A stretch of 64,000 bases of DNA from Marsupella aquatica (taxonomy: Eukaryota > Marchantiophyta): assembly GCA_973895155.1 (NCBI GenBank), contig OZ316896.1, positions 3,782,001 to 3,846,000 of the forward strand, given 5' to 3'. Below are positions 36,204 to 48,299 of the stretch, in pieces. A program made the position numbers and the translations under genes. How positions within the stretch are numbered: position 1 is the stretch's first letter; the number at the start of each line of letters is the position of its first letter. Under the pieces are notes generated by a model that was given only the letters and a program-made list of their open reading frames with translations, did not search any database and was not told where the DNA came from.

Positions 36204-37993
36204 TGTCGTTATTGGGTTGCTGCGGACAACACGTACTAGAGACGTGAGATTCGAAATTAAGGAAGAAAATCCAACATCCGAGACTGAGTGTCTCTAAATC
36301 AAAAGGAAAAACAACTCAGGTCAAATGCAGCTCAACTCTCCACGAAAGCCATGTTGAATGTTGTGTTACTAATGTACTTGGTAAACCTGTGATGATCAAT
36401 TAACCTGCCTCAGTTATGTGCCCTACATAAACATATCTATATTCGATTCTCACAGAAAGTTGGGCCGGTACAAGTGCCTTCCTAGATTCTCATCGAAGAT
36501 TTAGACGAACGTCAACAGTTTTCATTTAGGAGCAGCTGTGTGACATGGTGATTCAACGAGCTTAAACTTTGTATATAGCCCGTGGAGCCCTACATGATTG
36601 TAGATTTCGATACACTTACTCACGACGAACAGTCTCGCAAAACCGTTGTTTTGCCCGGTATCCATTTCCCAAGCTCCTTGTTCTAATCTAATCCTGGTGG
36701 TAGGGAAGGGAGCGACGAGAGAAAAAAGGACAAGGATACAAACTCAACCGCCTAGCTGATCGAATAAATCACAGCAAAATCGTACCATTCAGTGGAGGCA
36801 CGGTCGATTCAACACCGCAAAGACCGAAACGGGCTCAGACAAGTCCTTCGAAGATTGAATCAGAAACAAATTAACTCATTTTCTCAATCGGGACCGGGGC
36901 GCATTGTCTCACTCTATCTTCCCGCAATACTAGCGACCCAGCAAGCCTGTGATCGTTCTCAATAGAGCGAACATAACAATTTTACACACATCAATTGACT
37001 GAGACTACACATCGAGAATAGATGGTGTACAGATTGTCCTCTTTATTTTCCCCGTATTCTCCGTGAAGAGAATCGAACAGAAAGCTTAAGAAATGAACTC
37101 AGATCAATACCGCAGAGGGAGGGAGAGATGAACCTTAATACCTCACATCCCCGCGGATAAATGAGACAATTCAAATACAGAGAATTGAACGTGAACTCCT
37201 TACAACGGAAAACCGAGAACTCTTAAAACACTGACACGTGGTGAGTTCAACGACTTACACCCGCGGCAGTTTACATGAGTAAAGTAAAACCGGAAACTCT
37301 TAAGAAATGACACGAGGAGTGCAGACAATCACCCGCGGCATTTTACATGAGAAATAAGTAACCGAAGAAACTCTAACGACAGATAGCAGTCGATCAGAAG
37401 AGAAGACAGATCATCCTGTCACAAAGCCTGATCAAAATCACACTTCAATCACGCATTAAACTCACATCTCTCACAGCACTGCACTGGTCTCATGCCCTGG
37501 ATGCACATGACTGTAACAGCCATCGGTTGATATACAAGGGACTCGAGAATCACTGACTCATGCACTGCGACGATAGATATACTGAAGGTTTGGAAAGTCA
37601 TAGAAACCACCAACATCGGAAGGGTATCGACTTGATCACACCTTTCTATAATCTTCGCTGCATAGGAAGACCAACCCACCACACTTGGAGCATAAACGCG
37701 TATCGAGAGATCTGTAAGACATATATAGAGATAAAGAAAAAGTACTAAGAAGATCGACTTTTCGGGTGAGCCGATCGCCTCTCTTTCTAGCGTAACGCAT
37801 GACTGAGGAAGCCAGGCCAAAGTGATCAGGAGCCGAAAGGTCGGTGATAGGTGCAAAACTGTTTTGGAACCATTGAACCTTAACGTTCCGACCAAGGTCA
37901 TGATGGTGGCGCTCTAGAAACGTCAAAAGCGCGGTTCCCATTTCCAGTGGATAGTGCAGTAAACGCGAAATAGAGCACAGGTGTAACACTATA

Positions 37994-38060
37994 TGATCAA
38001 GCCATAACTGTGATCAAGCTAGCTCGCGAAATAGAGCTCGACACAATTATGGCTTGATCA
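37994..38060. repeat. Foldback, 19-bp arms
   Basis: Arm 37994-38012 (tgatcaagccataactgtg) is complementary to 38042-38060 with one mismatch. The motif cgcgaaatagagc occurs both just before arm 1 (about 37966) and in the loop. Confidence 0.88.
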
Positions 38061-38987
38061 CAAAAGTGAGTTACTCCACATGAGTGGGCCTTCGGTAGCA
38101 GAGACTGGTGCACGACCAATCTCTGGCACAACAGCATGCCGCCTCAGAGGGCAAATCATCAGGCTGGAAGAAAGGGGAATTTGGGTTGTACTTCGATCAA
38201 ATGAATGCGTCCGAACTCCGCAAGCTCGTACAGTCATTCGGAACACACTTGGGAGCAAGAGTCTCCAGTTCATCGAGAATCAGTAAAGATCGAGTTCCAT
38301 ATGGATTCAGGGGAATGAATTGAAAAAATCAAAACAAGTAAATGGGCAGCTTTCGCTAGAGGAGATCAAGGTACGAAATGTGGTGAAAATTAACCAACAC
38401 TAAACTGGCTAAAAGATTCACACAATCGATGAGGGCATGAAGGGCTGATACCAAGGCACGGCTTCAAGGTTTTGACGTTATCGCAAGGGACAATGTCAGA
38501 GGGGGATACTCACACATGTTTGATTTGAAAGTTCCTCAAATTGATCACGAAACTAGGCCGGTCATTGTTTTGCTAGAGACGGTTACAAGATCGAGCATGC
38601 AAGCTGCATGAAGTTCATGAAATTGGGAACGCAACAGCAAAATTCTGCATCACGATCTATAATTTGGAGCACAACATTGAAGTACCGTGGAGTGTGCTGC
38701 TGAAGGCAAGTCTTGAATGCAGTGTGAATGTTCGTATGCCAGAAAGCATTCATCTTTGGGAGAAATAACTCTTCCAAGTTTAATATAATAAACTAAAGAT
38801 TTTCAAATGAAGGATACAGTGAGATCAAATCATGAATGCTTGACAAACGCGGCATGTCCTAAACCATCATTTCTCTGTGAAGTTATAATTGGTTTGGCTT
38901 AGATTATGTAGCTCCTGCTGTTTGTTATATTTCTCTCTTCCCTTGTCCTAAAGGCTGATAGAAGCTTGGTGCTCTTCTGCGAGTCAC

Positions 38988-39059
38988 AGCGAGTACTAGG
39001 AATAGAACTGAGGCTGATAGAAGCTTGGTGCTGCCTCAGTTCTATTCCCAGTACTCGCT
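38988..39059. repeat. Foldback, 27-bp arms
   Basis: Arm 38988-39014 is complementary to 39033-39059 with one mismatch and an 18-nt loop. A direct repeat, ggctgatagaagcttggtgc, occurs at 38953 and again at the stem-loop boundary (39012). Confidence 0.9.
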
Positions 39060-39738
39060 GCCCCTGCTTCTACAACATTAATTTCTCAGGAAACTTCGCC
39101 CATTTCACTTGTGTACCTACTTCCTCTTTTGAGGGCTGAAGGTGTTTGATTTTCAAAGATAAATTCCAGTGTCCGGCACATTGTTTTTCGGATTCCAAAT
39201 TGATCATTCTCACTACACAGCAAGAATTTCGGGGGTATCGTGCTCCAAATTTATTGAGAAGCTTACATGCGGCATTGTAAGCATGCTTGGCATTTATTGC
39301 AGTCAAGGTCCAAAATTGGCACAAATTGTGGCCAAAATTGACTGATTTGCCCCCATTTCCCCTTAGGAGGGTTGATAGTGGTGAGCTTGTATATGACTGA
39401 GTTCTACGAATCGAGCTAGAACTGGCAGGTTTTCTCCACGACATGCTCCCAAAAAATGGCGTCCTACATGACATTGTTCACAGCCGAAGGACATTGAAAT
39501 CGCCGACTTTGGACGACTCTAAAAAATGGGAGGATCGGCCAGAGCGGGCTAAGACAACGATAATGTTGCAATGCCTCACCCTGCAAATGAAATTGCACCA
39601 CCTCTTCGACCTGTAAGAGCTCCACGATTGCGTAAACGATTTCGAGGAATTGGAACTTCCCTGCAAAAGAATTGCAACTCCAGTTCACGGAAGAATGGTG
39701 ATTGATCCTGACTGCAACCAGCTGAGCCAATGCTGACA

Positions 39739-40271
39739 CTATCTCAGCTTTCTAAGAATTGATTGCCTATCTATTTTTGAAGAATTCGCCTGGGACGCCC
39801 TCCGCTTTCTGTTGGAAGTAAGAGCTCCACTGCGATTCCGAGTGGAGTTCCGCTTCCGTGAACTTGTCGCCTGCACATGTGGAAGACACTACATCAGTCC
39901 CAAGCGGAAATCAATTATCACATTGCACAATCGAAGAGCTAGATTGAAGACTAGCACGATGAGGCGAGAACATGGCGAAACGAAAGACCTCCGAATGAGT
40001 TTACTACGTAATCAGCTGCTGTGAATCTGGCATTGTAAGCGTCATGACGTCCAATCCATCTGTGCGAAATCCCCTGGGACCGCCAAGGCAGAGAGCAAGA
40101 ACTTACATCGGTCGAGAACAAATGCGTAATCTCCTTCAGCGGCATCCTGGACAACGGTCGAGACGGGACACCAGCTCTCCGCTGGACACTGGATTGCTCC
40201 GACAGCACGCTCATGTTTTCATCGTTCTCCCACCTCATGCCTTCTAGTGTTGGCATCACTGATCGCGCCAT
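39739..40271 (-). CDS. Candidate small basic protein with degron-like motifs (98 residues)
   Basis: I do not recognise the family with certainty. Exon 1 is 40271-40107 and exon 2 is 39870-39739. The donor is a perfect gtaagt, the acceptor is atgtgcag, and the phase is 0. The start has a strong context (GCTATGGCG). Visible motifs: DEN at 17-19, a D-box-like RMPLKEIT at 42-49 (RxxLxxI), a basic nuclear-signal-like patch NRKRR at 75-79, and a C-terminal Leu-Arg (RKLR). A DEN box with a D-box is known from plant PATRONUS/RSS1 securin-type proteins, and D-box plus a Met-Arg tail from GIG1/UVI4 APC/C inhibitors. Relation to either is only a guess. A TATA box at 41164-41171 suggests transcription from about 41.13 kb through a repeat-bearing leader, probably with a 5' intron (tgttcccag acceptor near 40530). 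Confidence 0.45.
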
Positions 40272-40697
40272 AGCCCCAGACAGATCTTGTTGAAGGAGGT
40301 GATCCCGCTCACCTTGCTGGATATCGAATCCTGGAGGCTGCCTTCTCTCTAGGGAGACTGAGCTTTGTTCTCTCCGCCTGAGGTCGCCTCAATCGCGTTC
40401 TACAGAAGGAAGGGCCGAATGTTTCCTTCCACGCTCTAGATTGCAGACTTAAATTCAAGGCGATCACGAGGTCAGAGATAAGCTTCTCAGGCGACTCCTC
40501 TAGGCTCTGCGCATGAATTGAAGCATCTGCTGGGAACAATAAATCTCACGAGTCCACAGCACCCTAGGACATCCAAACTCAAGGGAGCGCGGGCTTGGAC
40601 AATCCAACGGGAAGTACTTTCGGATGTTCTCAAGATGTTCTCATCAAACGTCCGCAGAGAAATGCAGATAGGATTTGAGGCTCGTCGAGCGCTGCAA

Positions 40698-41090
40698 GTG
40701 ACCGGTCAATGGCGAAACTGAAATGCGCCGGTTGGGACTGGAAGAAGAACAACAGAGAGAGCTGGTACAACGTCGAGCTAAATCGAGAGAGGAATTACGG
40801 CCTCAAAGTGAACGGTCAAAATTGGCAAAACCGAAATGCGCTAGTCGGGGCTAGACAAGAGCGAAGGAGGTCTGTGGAGCGTTGGGCGAATGGAGAGAAG
40901 AATTGATGCATGAAAGTGAACGGCCAATGGCTCCAACTGGAATGTGCTGGACGAGGACTGGAGAACAACAGAACAACAACAGCTCTCGGAGGACCTTGAG
41001 CTAATTCGAGAGAGGAATTGAATGACAAGACCGGAATGCGCTGGTCAGGGCTGGAGAGCAACAGAGGAGCAACAAGACCACTGAGCTAAA
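40698..41090 (-). repeat. Minisatellite, about four diverged units of 104-111 bp
   Basis: Units start near 40698, 40809, 40917 and 41021. Each has gtga(c/a)cgg(t/c)caa, then gaaatgcgc or a close variant, then gg(a/g)ctgga and, in several, cgagagaggaatt. It falls in the predicted 5' leader of the minus-strand small-protein gene. Confidence 0.8.
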
Positions 41091-41163
41091 ACGACAGAGA
41101 AACTGAAAGGTAGGGCAGGGCAGAAAGCAGTGCCGCTACGATGGCAAAAGGAGGGGAGAAGCG

Positions 41164-41171
41164 TTTATATA
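41164..41171 (-). promoter_or_regulatory. TATA box, minus strand
   Basis: On the minus strand the sequence reads gctgTATATAAAcgc, a strong TATA consensus, followed by a C/T-rich leader with no ORF of its own. It is the best promoter candidate for the small basic protein gene at 39.74-40.27 kb. Confidence 0.55.
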
Positions 41172-41494
41172 CAGCTGCGGCGACCATGCCGTGCAATGGA
41201 ATGGAAGGGGAAAAAGGCTTGGGATGGCGCGAAGCACCGATTGAACGATCGAAGCACGAAGCACGAGGGAGGGAGGCAGTTGAATACGGAATGAATGAGG
41301 CAAGGCCAGGCTAGGCTAGGCCATGCGAGGGAGCAGGACGAGCAGACATTCATTCCCGCGACCTTTTCCAGTGCGAGCTGCAGCAGGATTTCCGGCCGCC
41401 ATTATAGAACCCACCATGTCTTCAAATTGGCACGCATCAATCCGAGAAGCTCGAATCGAAGATGGGCGCGAGCGAGCAAGGGAGCATGAGGAAA

Positions 41495-41605
41495 TTCAGG
41501 AGGGAGATCCGAGATCGAGAGGGAAAAGATGGAGATCGAGAGGGAAAGAGAAAGAGAGAGAGAAAAAGGGAGGGAAATGGAAAAAGGGAGGGACTGACTG
41601 ACGAT
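41495..41605 (+). repeat. Purine-only tract (gagatcgagaggga / gaaagaga)
   Basis: More than 100 bp of almost pure A/G on the plus strand, with gagatcgagagggaaa occurring twice (41511, 41531). Confidence 0.85.
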
Positions 41606-41658
41606 CTGACCCTCATCATGCATTCTTTTGGTGCGAAACTTTGAAACTTGAAACTTGG

Positions 41659-41711
41659 GAATGAATGAATGAATGGGAATGAATGAATGTGAATGAATGT
41701 GAATGAATGAT
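41659..41711 (+). repeat. GAAT-type microsatellite
   Basis: Repeated gaat/gtgaat units, starting gggaatgaatgaatgaatg. Confidence 0.9.
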
Positions 41712-41959
41712 GTTCACATTGTATTACCGTAGGTCAACGACTAGAAGGGCTACAGTCGAAACTAAATTATGGCTTTTCACATGAAGTTCATTTTCTGTAG
41801 TCTGTAGTCTGTACCCTCAAACATCGACAACACTAGTAACAGTAGTGCAGTACCGTATGTTTCGGGACCATTGTTTAAAATGATGTATTTTTTGGGGGTC
41901 AGCAGCATTTATGGACTCTTAACCTCTTGGTTTTGGCTCTGCTCATGGTCCGTGGTTTA

Positions 41960-42109
41960 CTTGGGTACTGGTAAGTGCACATCATTTCCTTGGGTCCCGG
42001 TAATTGCATATCAAAATATGACATATACAAAGGTTCCTTGAAATCCTGGTAACTGCACATCATTTCTTTGGGATCCTGGTAATTGCATATCAAACTATGA
42101 CATATACAA
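41960..42109 (+). repeat. Two-copy tandem duplication, about 75-bp unit
   Basis: Copies 41960-42030 and 42036-42109 share tgcacatcatttc, ggtaattgcatatcaaa and tatgacatatacaa. Within each, two tgg(t)aa-type half-units are also visible. Confidence 0.85.
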
Positions 42110-42792
42110 TATATGATATCTTTCCATACTATGATTTTATTTAAATCAATGAGTGCACACCATATATTAGAATATTGTGATGTGTGATTAGCTAAGGGGT
42201 TTCCTTGGACCTAGGTGGCTGACTCGCAAATAGGTGGATTACCATTTGTGACTAAACTGGTACTTTCAGACTGGGCATTCTTTCACGGCCCTTTGGGTTA
42301 AAGATGCCTTATTCAAACCAATTTCTTTCATTTCTGTGTATTCTTCTTCATGACCATCTAGAGGCAAACATGGCAAATATGATGCTCTGGCTGCATTTTT
42401 TTTTGCCTTGAAAGAACCAAATGAATTGTGTGTTTTGTATGTCGGCTCTGGCTGCATCTTGGCTCTTGGGTGATTTGGCTCTTTAGCCTTCCTAGAAAAT
42501 TTCCTCTGTTTTTTCCCTTTATTGGATTCTTTTCCGCTTTGGGATCATATCTGGCAGGATTGTAGCTTTAATTCTTTGCAGTTTTATTAATGTATCATGA
42601 CCCTCCTATGATGTTAGTGGTGAGCTTCGATCTTGAAGTTTTTTTTTTTCTAAAGGGGAATCTGTGAACTCACACAGAAAGGAAGTCAATCACAACATTT
42701 GAACTCAATACCTATCAGTCTCCACTCAAGTAAGCTACCACATAGCCATGTCTCTCTGAGTGTCCATGTCTCTCTGAGTGGGCCTTACTAGT

Positions 42793-42943
42793 GAGCTATA
42801 GAACATCTGGAAGGCTTTACGTTATTTACTTAGTGTATAGGCATTACTCCAATTCCTTACTCTATAGAGAGCTGTAGAATATCTGGAAGGCTTTACCTTC
42901 TTTCCTTAGTGTATAGGCTTTACTCTTGATCCTTACTCTATAC
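42793..42943 (+). repeat. Two-copy tandem duplication, about 75-bp unit
   Basis: Copies 42793-42867 and 42868-42943 share atctggaaggctttac, cttagtgtataggc and ccttactctata. Confidence 0.88.
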
Positions 42944-45900
42944 ATTACCTGTATCCCGTAATGAGAGTCTTTTTCTTATCGTCTATTTGTACAATGAGTT
43001 GTATGCCAAAATGCCAGCCCAATGGTTACTGATATTTTCATACCTACTTAAATAGGGCTTCATTGGATTATAAGAATGAAATCTACTATTTATAGTCAAT
43101 GAGCTACGTAGTCCCTTAAATAGAGCTTTGTAACCAAAAAAAAATCCAGTAAGCTGACAATGAAGTAGTATTCCGGTAACCCACTTGGGATGACTTTATG
43201 GCCGACCTGATGGACAACACAGCATTAGACTGTCAGTACTGTAAAAGCTACATATGCTCTTACCCTGCTTTTCAATTTGAGTTCCTTTGTGGTTGTGTGG
43301 GACTCTCAGTTTTTTTTGGCTTGGATTTTATAGATTGTTACCTTTTTCATCGTCACAATCTATTAAACCCTTTTAAATATCACAACTTGCTACGTCTAAT
43401 TATTTCACAACTTTCCCCCTTTTAAAATCTATCACGACTTGTCATCTCTCAAAAATTGCTTATTACAATTCCAATTTTTTTTGTCACAGGTTAACACCTT
43501 AAGCCTGGCTTAGCAAAAAGAGATGTTATGGCCATGAGATCAAACAATCTCATGGTTTCCATTACCCTCAAATCCAGATTCACACACCCCCACTACTGCA
43601 CCTCTAAGGCATGTTCCTGATCTGTGAATCTAATTGAGGCTGTTGATGCATGGCCTCAAAGTCATTTTATTTGTTTGATTAGATCTCAGTTACTTTGGCT
43701 TTAGAAGATGTTGGGGGCACTTGTGACTTTGTCTCAGCAAAGCAAACTAGGAGGTCACTTCTTATGATGTAGACAGACTCAATGCTTTCAAAAATCTTTG
43801 GGAATGAAGTTCAATAAATGCAAATCACTTCTTGGGCCCTACCAGCTTGCAATGTAGCATTGGTAGCCACCCTACTTGACTGGGCCCACTCGTGCAGGTT
43901 GTGAGTCATTTTCTTCTACAAGTCACCGGAGGCTATAAATGTTGTCCATTTAGCAAGTGCGCGGTGGCTACCGGTACCCGGATGGTGCAGGTTCGCTGCC
44001 CACAGAATGAAGCTAAATAAGTGGACCCTAAATCCAATGCTCTACATCAATTCTTCAATTACTTGTTTAAATTCAGTGATTCAATTGCATTAAATATGCA
44101 CAAGGGTATTTTTTCCTCATGTACTAAGTAAACTAATGTCATGTATTGCATACTGATGTCAATAGTAGGTGATGTTGGATGAAAATGTTGTCGAGCTTAA
44201 GTGAGATGGTCATGCTGCAAACCGGACAATGCAGGGAGTAGGCCTCAAAGCTAGCTTTCAACGTGTGAGGGAGAGTGACGATTTGGGCATGAAAAACTTG
44301 TACAATAGCACATTGGGATCCATCTCATGGCTAGAAAAAGTTGTCACCATAATCCAGCAGCCAAGGAGGCTTCTTGTCAAAAACAGACCTGAAATAGAAA
44401 GAGCGGGATTCCATATGATTGCGTTTAGAAACAACAAAAAGCCATTGACAAGTGTAACTATGTGTAAAGGAAACAACAATTGGTGCTAGAATAAGTGTTG
44501 AAAACCCTACCTTAGGTATAACTTCCTACGGTTTTTTGAAATATATAGTGAGTGTTTTCTAAATTTTGGGACTTAGCCTAACCTACATATGATCCAGTCA
44601 AACTTATTGATATGGTGGTATTTTACTGAACAGTGTGATTCTAATGATGAATATTTCTCTTATCAAAGGTACATGACCTATTTTTCAAAGAAGATAATTA
44701 TATACTACCAATTCCTTTTCTTTTAACTTTAGGATATACATTTATGTTGCTATGTGCATTAGAATTAAATACTTAACTGAAATATTTATATTTTGTAGAT
44801 GCAATTGTTTTATGTTCTGTAGTTCACCCCTTGTAGATAATTTTAGCATAATCCTAGTGATCAGTCTAGATATTTAGACATGGATGGGTGGATGGGTATT
44901 TGGTATTTGGTTTATTGTAGAACTATAATCATAAAATAAGATATAGCAAATGGGATACTTTGAGAGTTGGAGGGATAATATAATTGTGTATATACTACGT
45001 ATACGATATATTGGAGAAATTAAGATGACTTTTTGAAATGAGAATAGGTGTAAAAAACTAGTATTCTGTAATTTGGCCTCTATGCCTACTCAATTCGAAC
45101 GCGCAGTCAAACTAATACGTTGTGCACCACACGCGCTTGTGTTAGTTGTAGATTATATAAAAATGTACATAACTATGAAACCAGTTATATTTTCGCCTTT
45201 TTAGTTCCCAACCTTATTTTTAATATCACCTGTCCAAGACAATATAATTAAGGTTTAATAAAAGTATTTAATGTTTAAAAAGCAAGAGAGAATTTTTTCC
45301 TCAGAAGTATTGAAATATATTAGCTGAAGTAAACACAAGTAATGTTGGGGATCAAGACAATAATAAATTCAAGCAACTCAAAAAATATACTTATGTGATT
45401 AAAAATCTTTACGGATCCCACTAGAGGTCCCTTCCAAAATTTGAGACTCCACAGCATGCCATGTCATCATGACGTGCTCCAAACAGGTATGGATTGGTCA
45501 TTCAAAAAATCTTACAACAACAAGAACATATATAATAGTTTGGCACCCTTCTGCAACAAGTCAAGTTTTCTGGCATGAGTCTTTTTATTAATAAAACACT
45601 CTGTGTGCCATCGGAAACTACATAAAGTATCTTTTATGGCCTCATAGTGCCACTGATTGAAATCATTTTACTCAGTTTCCTATATATCTGAATTATTCAT
45701 GGCCTCATAGGACCACTTGCTCTGGTACTAGCTTCTTCAGGGTGGGGGCGGAGACGGTACAGCCAGCCCATCTCCAAGATAAGCTAGTGGACTCAAGTTA
45801 TGTCTGTTAAATAATAGATTATTGACCCTGATCCATTCTGGGCCCCATATTTTAAATTGGTGACCTTGTAGTCTTGGTGGCGTCCAGAGCTCCAGCTCTT

Positions 45901-46699
45901 GGTTGGCGTGTGCTCTAAGCCCTGGTTTCACCACAGTTGTCCTTGGAATTCCATTGGCTAATTTCAGAAAACTATAGCAAAGAAAAACTGGTATGATTAA
46001 CATTAAGATCACAAAACTAATATTTTTTGTGTTTCTAAAACTATTGTGTGAGTTAGGCTTAAAATCTTACTAGTAGAGTGGGATTCAAATATATTCTTGA
46101 GGGCTACTATCTGCCAAGAAGCCATCTATTCTTCAAAGCTAGCTGCCTACTACTTAGAGTGAAGCCTCTACATGGTGACTCTAATTAGATAACTCAAAAT
46201 GTATACATGAAACAAGCATGAGAGAACGTTTAGCAAAAAATTAGCTAATTAATTTAATTTTGCAAGATATTTTACTTCATCATTGGTTCCTTTCAAGAAA
46301 GTTAAGTTCAGATGGACCAAAGAGTTAGGTTTGCCCATCCCCATGGACTGTGACACACACTGTTTTCGGGACTGTTTCACTTCACACCCAAAAACTACAT
46401 TAGGCTGGGCTATTAGAAACACAATTAGTTTTTTAGAAGGATGTCCCTGTCCAAGTAGTTTTTCCAGGTTTCATGATCAACTATGAAATGCTAGTTTTCA
46501 GCAAAATTCTGCATTTATTTAAACCACAACTGCCCTTCAAAAGCTACGGGTTACCCACAGTTACCATTAAAAGTAGATTTTTCCTGAAATTGTGGAGCAA
46601 ACTGGCATGCTAAAGGAGAAGAGTGATTGAAATGTGGAAAAAGGGGGAGGTCTTGGATACTTCCCCTTATATAGGGCAAGTTGTGGTTTAAACAACTTT

Positions 46700-47030
46700 T
46701 GGATCTCTAACTCAGCTCAAAAGTTTCCAGTTTAATCTATAATTACCCGACAAAGTTTCATTTTTTTCTGGAACCATTTAATTGGTCTATTGTTGATGAG
46801 TGCAAAGATGATCAAATATTATAAACTAACCATCACAGGACGCTTCACTTTTGTGAAGAACATCCTCAATACTTGGGGAGCACCACTTTACCATTTTGGG
46901 AAAGGACGCTTCACTTTTATGAAGAAAGCTCTGAGTAGTTTGAGTGAGCCACTACTTAAAGATCAATATGATTGAGTGAAAACTGTAACGAGTACTATTT
47001 GAGCAGAGTTTGATGTTATAAGTCAATCTA
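46700..47030 (+). repeat. Dispersed repeat, inverted partner at about 57.40-57.72 kb
   Basis: The plus strand here and the minus strand of 57400-57720 share blocks in order, including a translated similarity KMIKYYKLT.TG.FTFVKN against KIIKYYKLTANGYFIFVKN, and gttttgatgtta-like DNA downstream. It may be a fragment of a transposon coding region; the class is unknown. Confidence 0.75.
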
Positions 47031-48069
47031 TCCCAGCTTTGAAAATCCATGCATTGGGGGCTTCATAGCAAACCCTTGTGGTAAATGCTTGAATGATGGG
47101 ACCCCTGCCAAAAGAAATTTAGGTGATAGGCCTTATAAAACTTTTGTACAAACTAGGCTCCCTTTGACACTTTTGTGTCAAATGTACTTGTAAAGTTCTT
47201 ATAAGACCAGGTATAAGACTAGAAGTTTAAGCTTAATATTATCACCAATAAGAGCTCCTGAAAAGTTTAGAGTCAAACCATGCTTAATGACAAGCTACAC
47301 TGTTGGTGGAACTGTGGAATAATGGCGATCATCGTCTGAATTGCAAGTTCCTAAGTGTAGAGAATATGGTTCTTGTCTTCAGGTTTGAATTTTGTCTATA
47401 TGGTGTTTCATGAAACCTATGCACCGAGCTATGCACAGGGTTTGCATGATGTTTCAACATTTCTCTTTGTTCTTTTGTCTAAGCATGCAATGAATCCTCT
47501 ACTTTTCGCCATTGGTCCCTATTGCAAAGTTTTAAAATAATTGTCTTCTCACATCTAGACCATTTCACATCTCATTTCTAGACATCATGAAAGGAATCAA
47601 GGATCATTTACTCTAAGTGGCTGTTTTCCTTTGTTGTAACTTTCAAAAGCTTTGAGGGACTAGAGGATATTCCTGCACTTATCCAAGGGATTTCCCTTAT
47701 ACACGGCAGAACCTAAAGCAACAAGGGAAGGAAGGAGCAGCTACCAGCCTCACTTTATGCATGGTCCGACCGGAGTAAGTGGGGAACAAAGACATCATCA
47801 ACCGAAAATTTTGCTAGCTGCAAGACCTAGACTGAACATTTAGATTAAATATTGTGCGAATCCACTATCATGTAAGGGTGGATCCCTTAAAACTCTATAA
47901 GCATGTGAACCCATGTAAGGGACCTAATTGGTAACCTATGAATGGACCTGATTGGTAATAATATTTTTGTGGGGATACTAGTTTAACAAAAATTTAGTAC
48001 GGGCATGTTAGCTAAATTTATTTTGGCAAGGGTACTATCAAGCGTATACTTACAAACCCCGGGCTTGGG

Positions 48070-48207
48070 TCCATCCAGGTTTTAGTTTCTTCCTTTCAAG
48101 GAAAAGGCAGTGAGGCTATTTTATAATTTATTTATTGATTCCATCCAGGTTTTACTTTCCTCCTTTCAAGGAAAGGGCAATGACAGAGGCTATTTAATTA
48201 TTGATTT
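48070..48207 (+). repeat. Two-copy tandem duplication, about 69-bp unit
   Basis: Copies 48070-48139 and 48140-48207 share tccatccaggtttta and tcctttcaaggaaa, then gaggctattt. Confidence 0.88.
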
Positions 48208-48279
48208 CGCTAACAGGATAATACTACGCTGTCCCTCACCGTACGGGTAGCTAGAGTAGACTCGCCTCGCAACGCCCGT

Positions 48280-48299
48280 GATAATAATAATAATAATAT
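48280..48299 (+). repeat. AAT microsatellite
   Basis: About six ataataata units. Confidence 0.9.

Larger units (their letters stand above)
36204..39738. other. Spacer between the RNase H-like and small basic protein genes
   Basis: No gene is supported. A 150-codon minus-strand frame at 37449-37901 and a 134-codon one at 39070-39474 have no recognisable domain. Two more foldbacks are listed separately. Confidence 0.5.

Noticed and set aside
37449-37901. 150-codon minus-strand frame with hydrophobic stretches
   Set aside because: No recognisable family and composition like surrounding non-coding DNA; length alone is not enough.
25109-39059. Matching the five foldbacks to conserved plant miRNAs (miR156, 160, 166, 171, 319, 390, 408, 529)
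   Set aside because: None of the arms resembles these mature sequences as I know them.
40309-40539. Open minus-strand frame just upstream of the small-protein ATG, considered as its first coding exon
   Set aside because: Its only good donor (gtgagc at about 40313) gives a phase that does not fit any usable acceptor, and the resulting intron would be shorter than 70 nt. It may be leader sequence.
43955-44005. tRNA- or SINE-like box pair (ggtggctaccgg and ggttcgctgccc)
   Set aside because: The A-box match is poor and no cloverleaf could be folded from the flanks.
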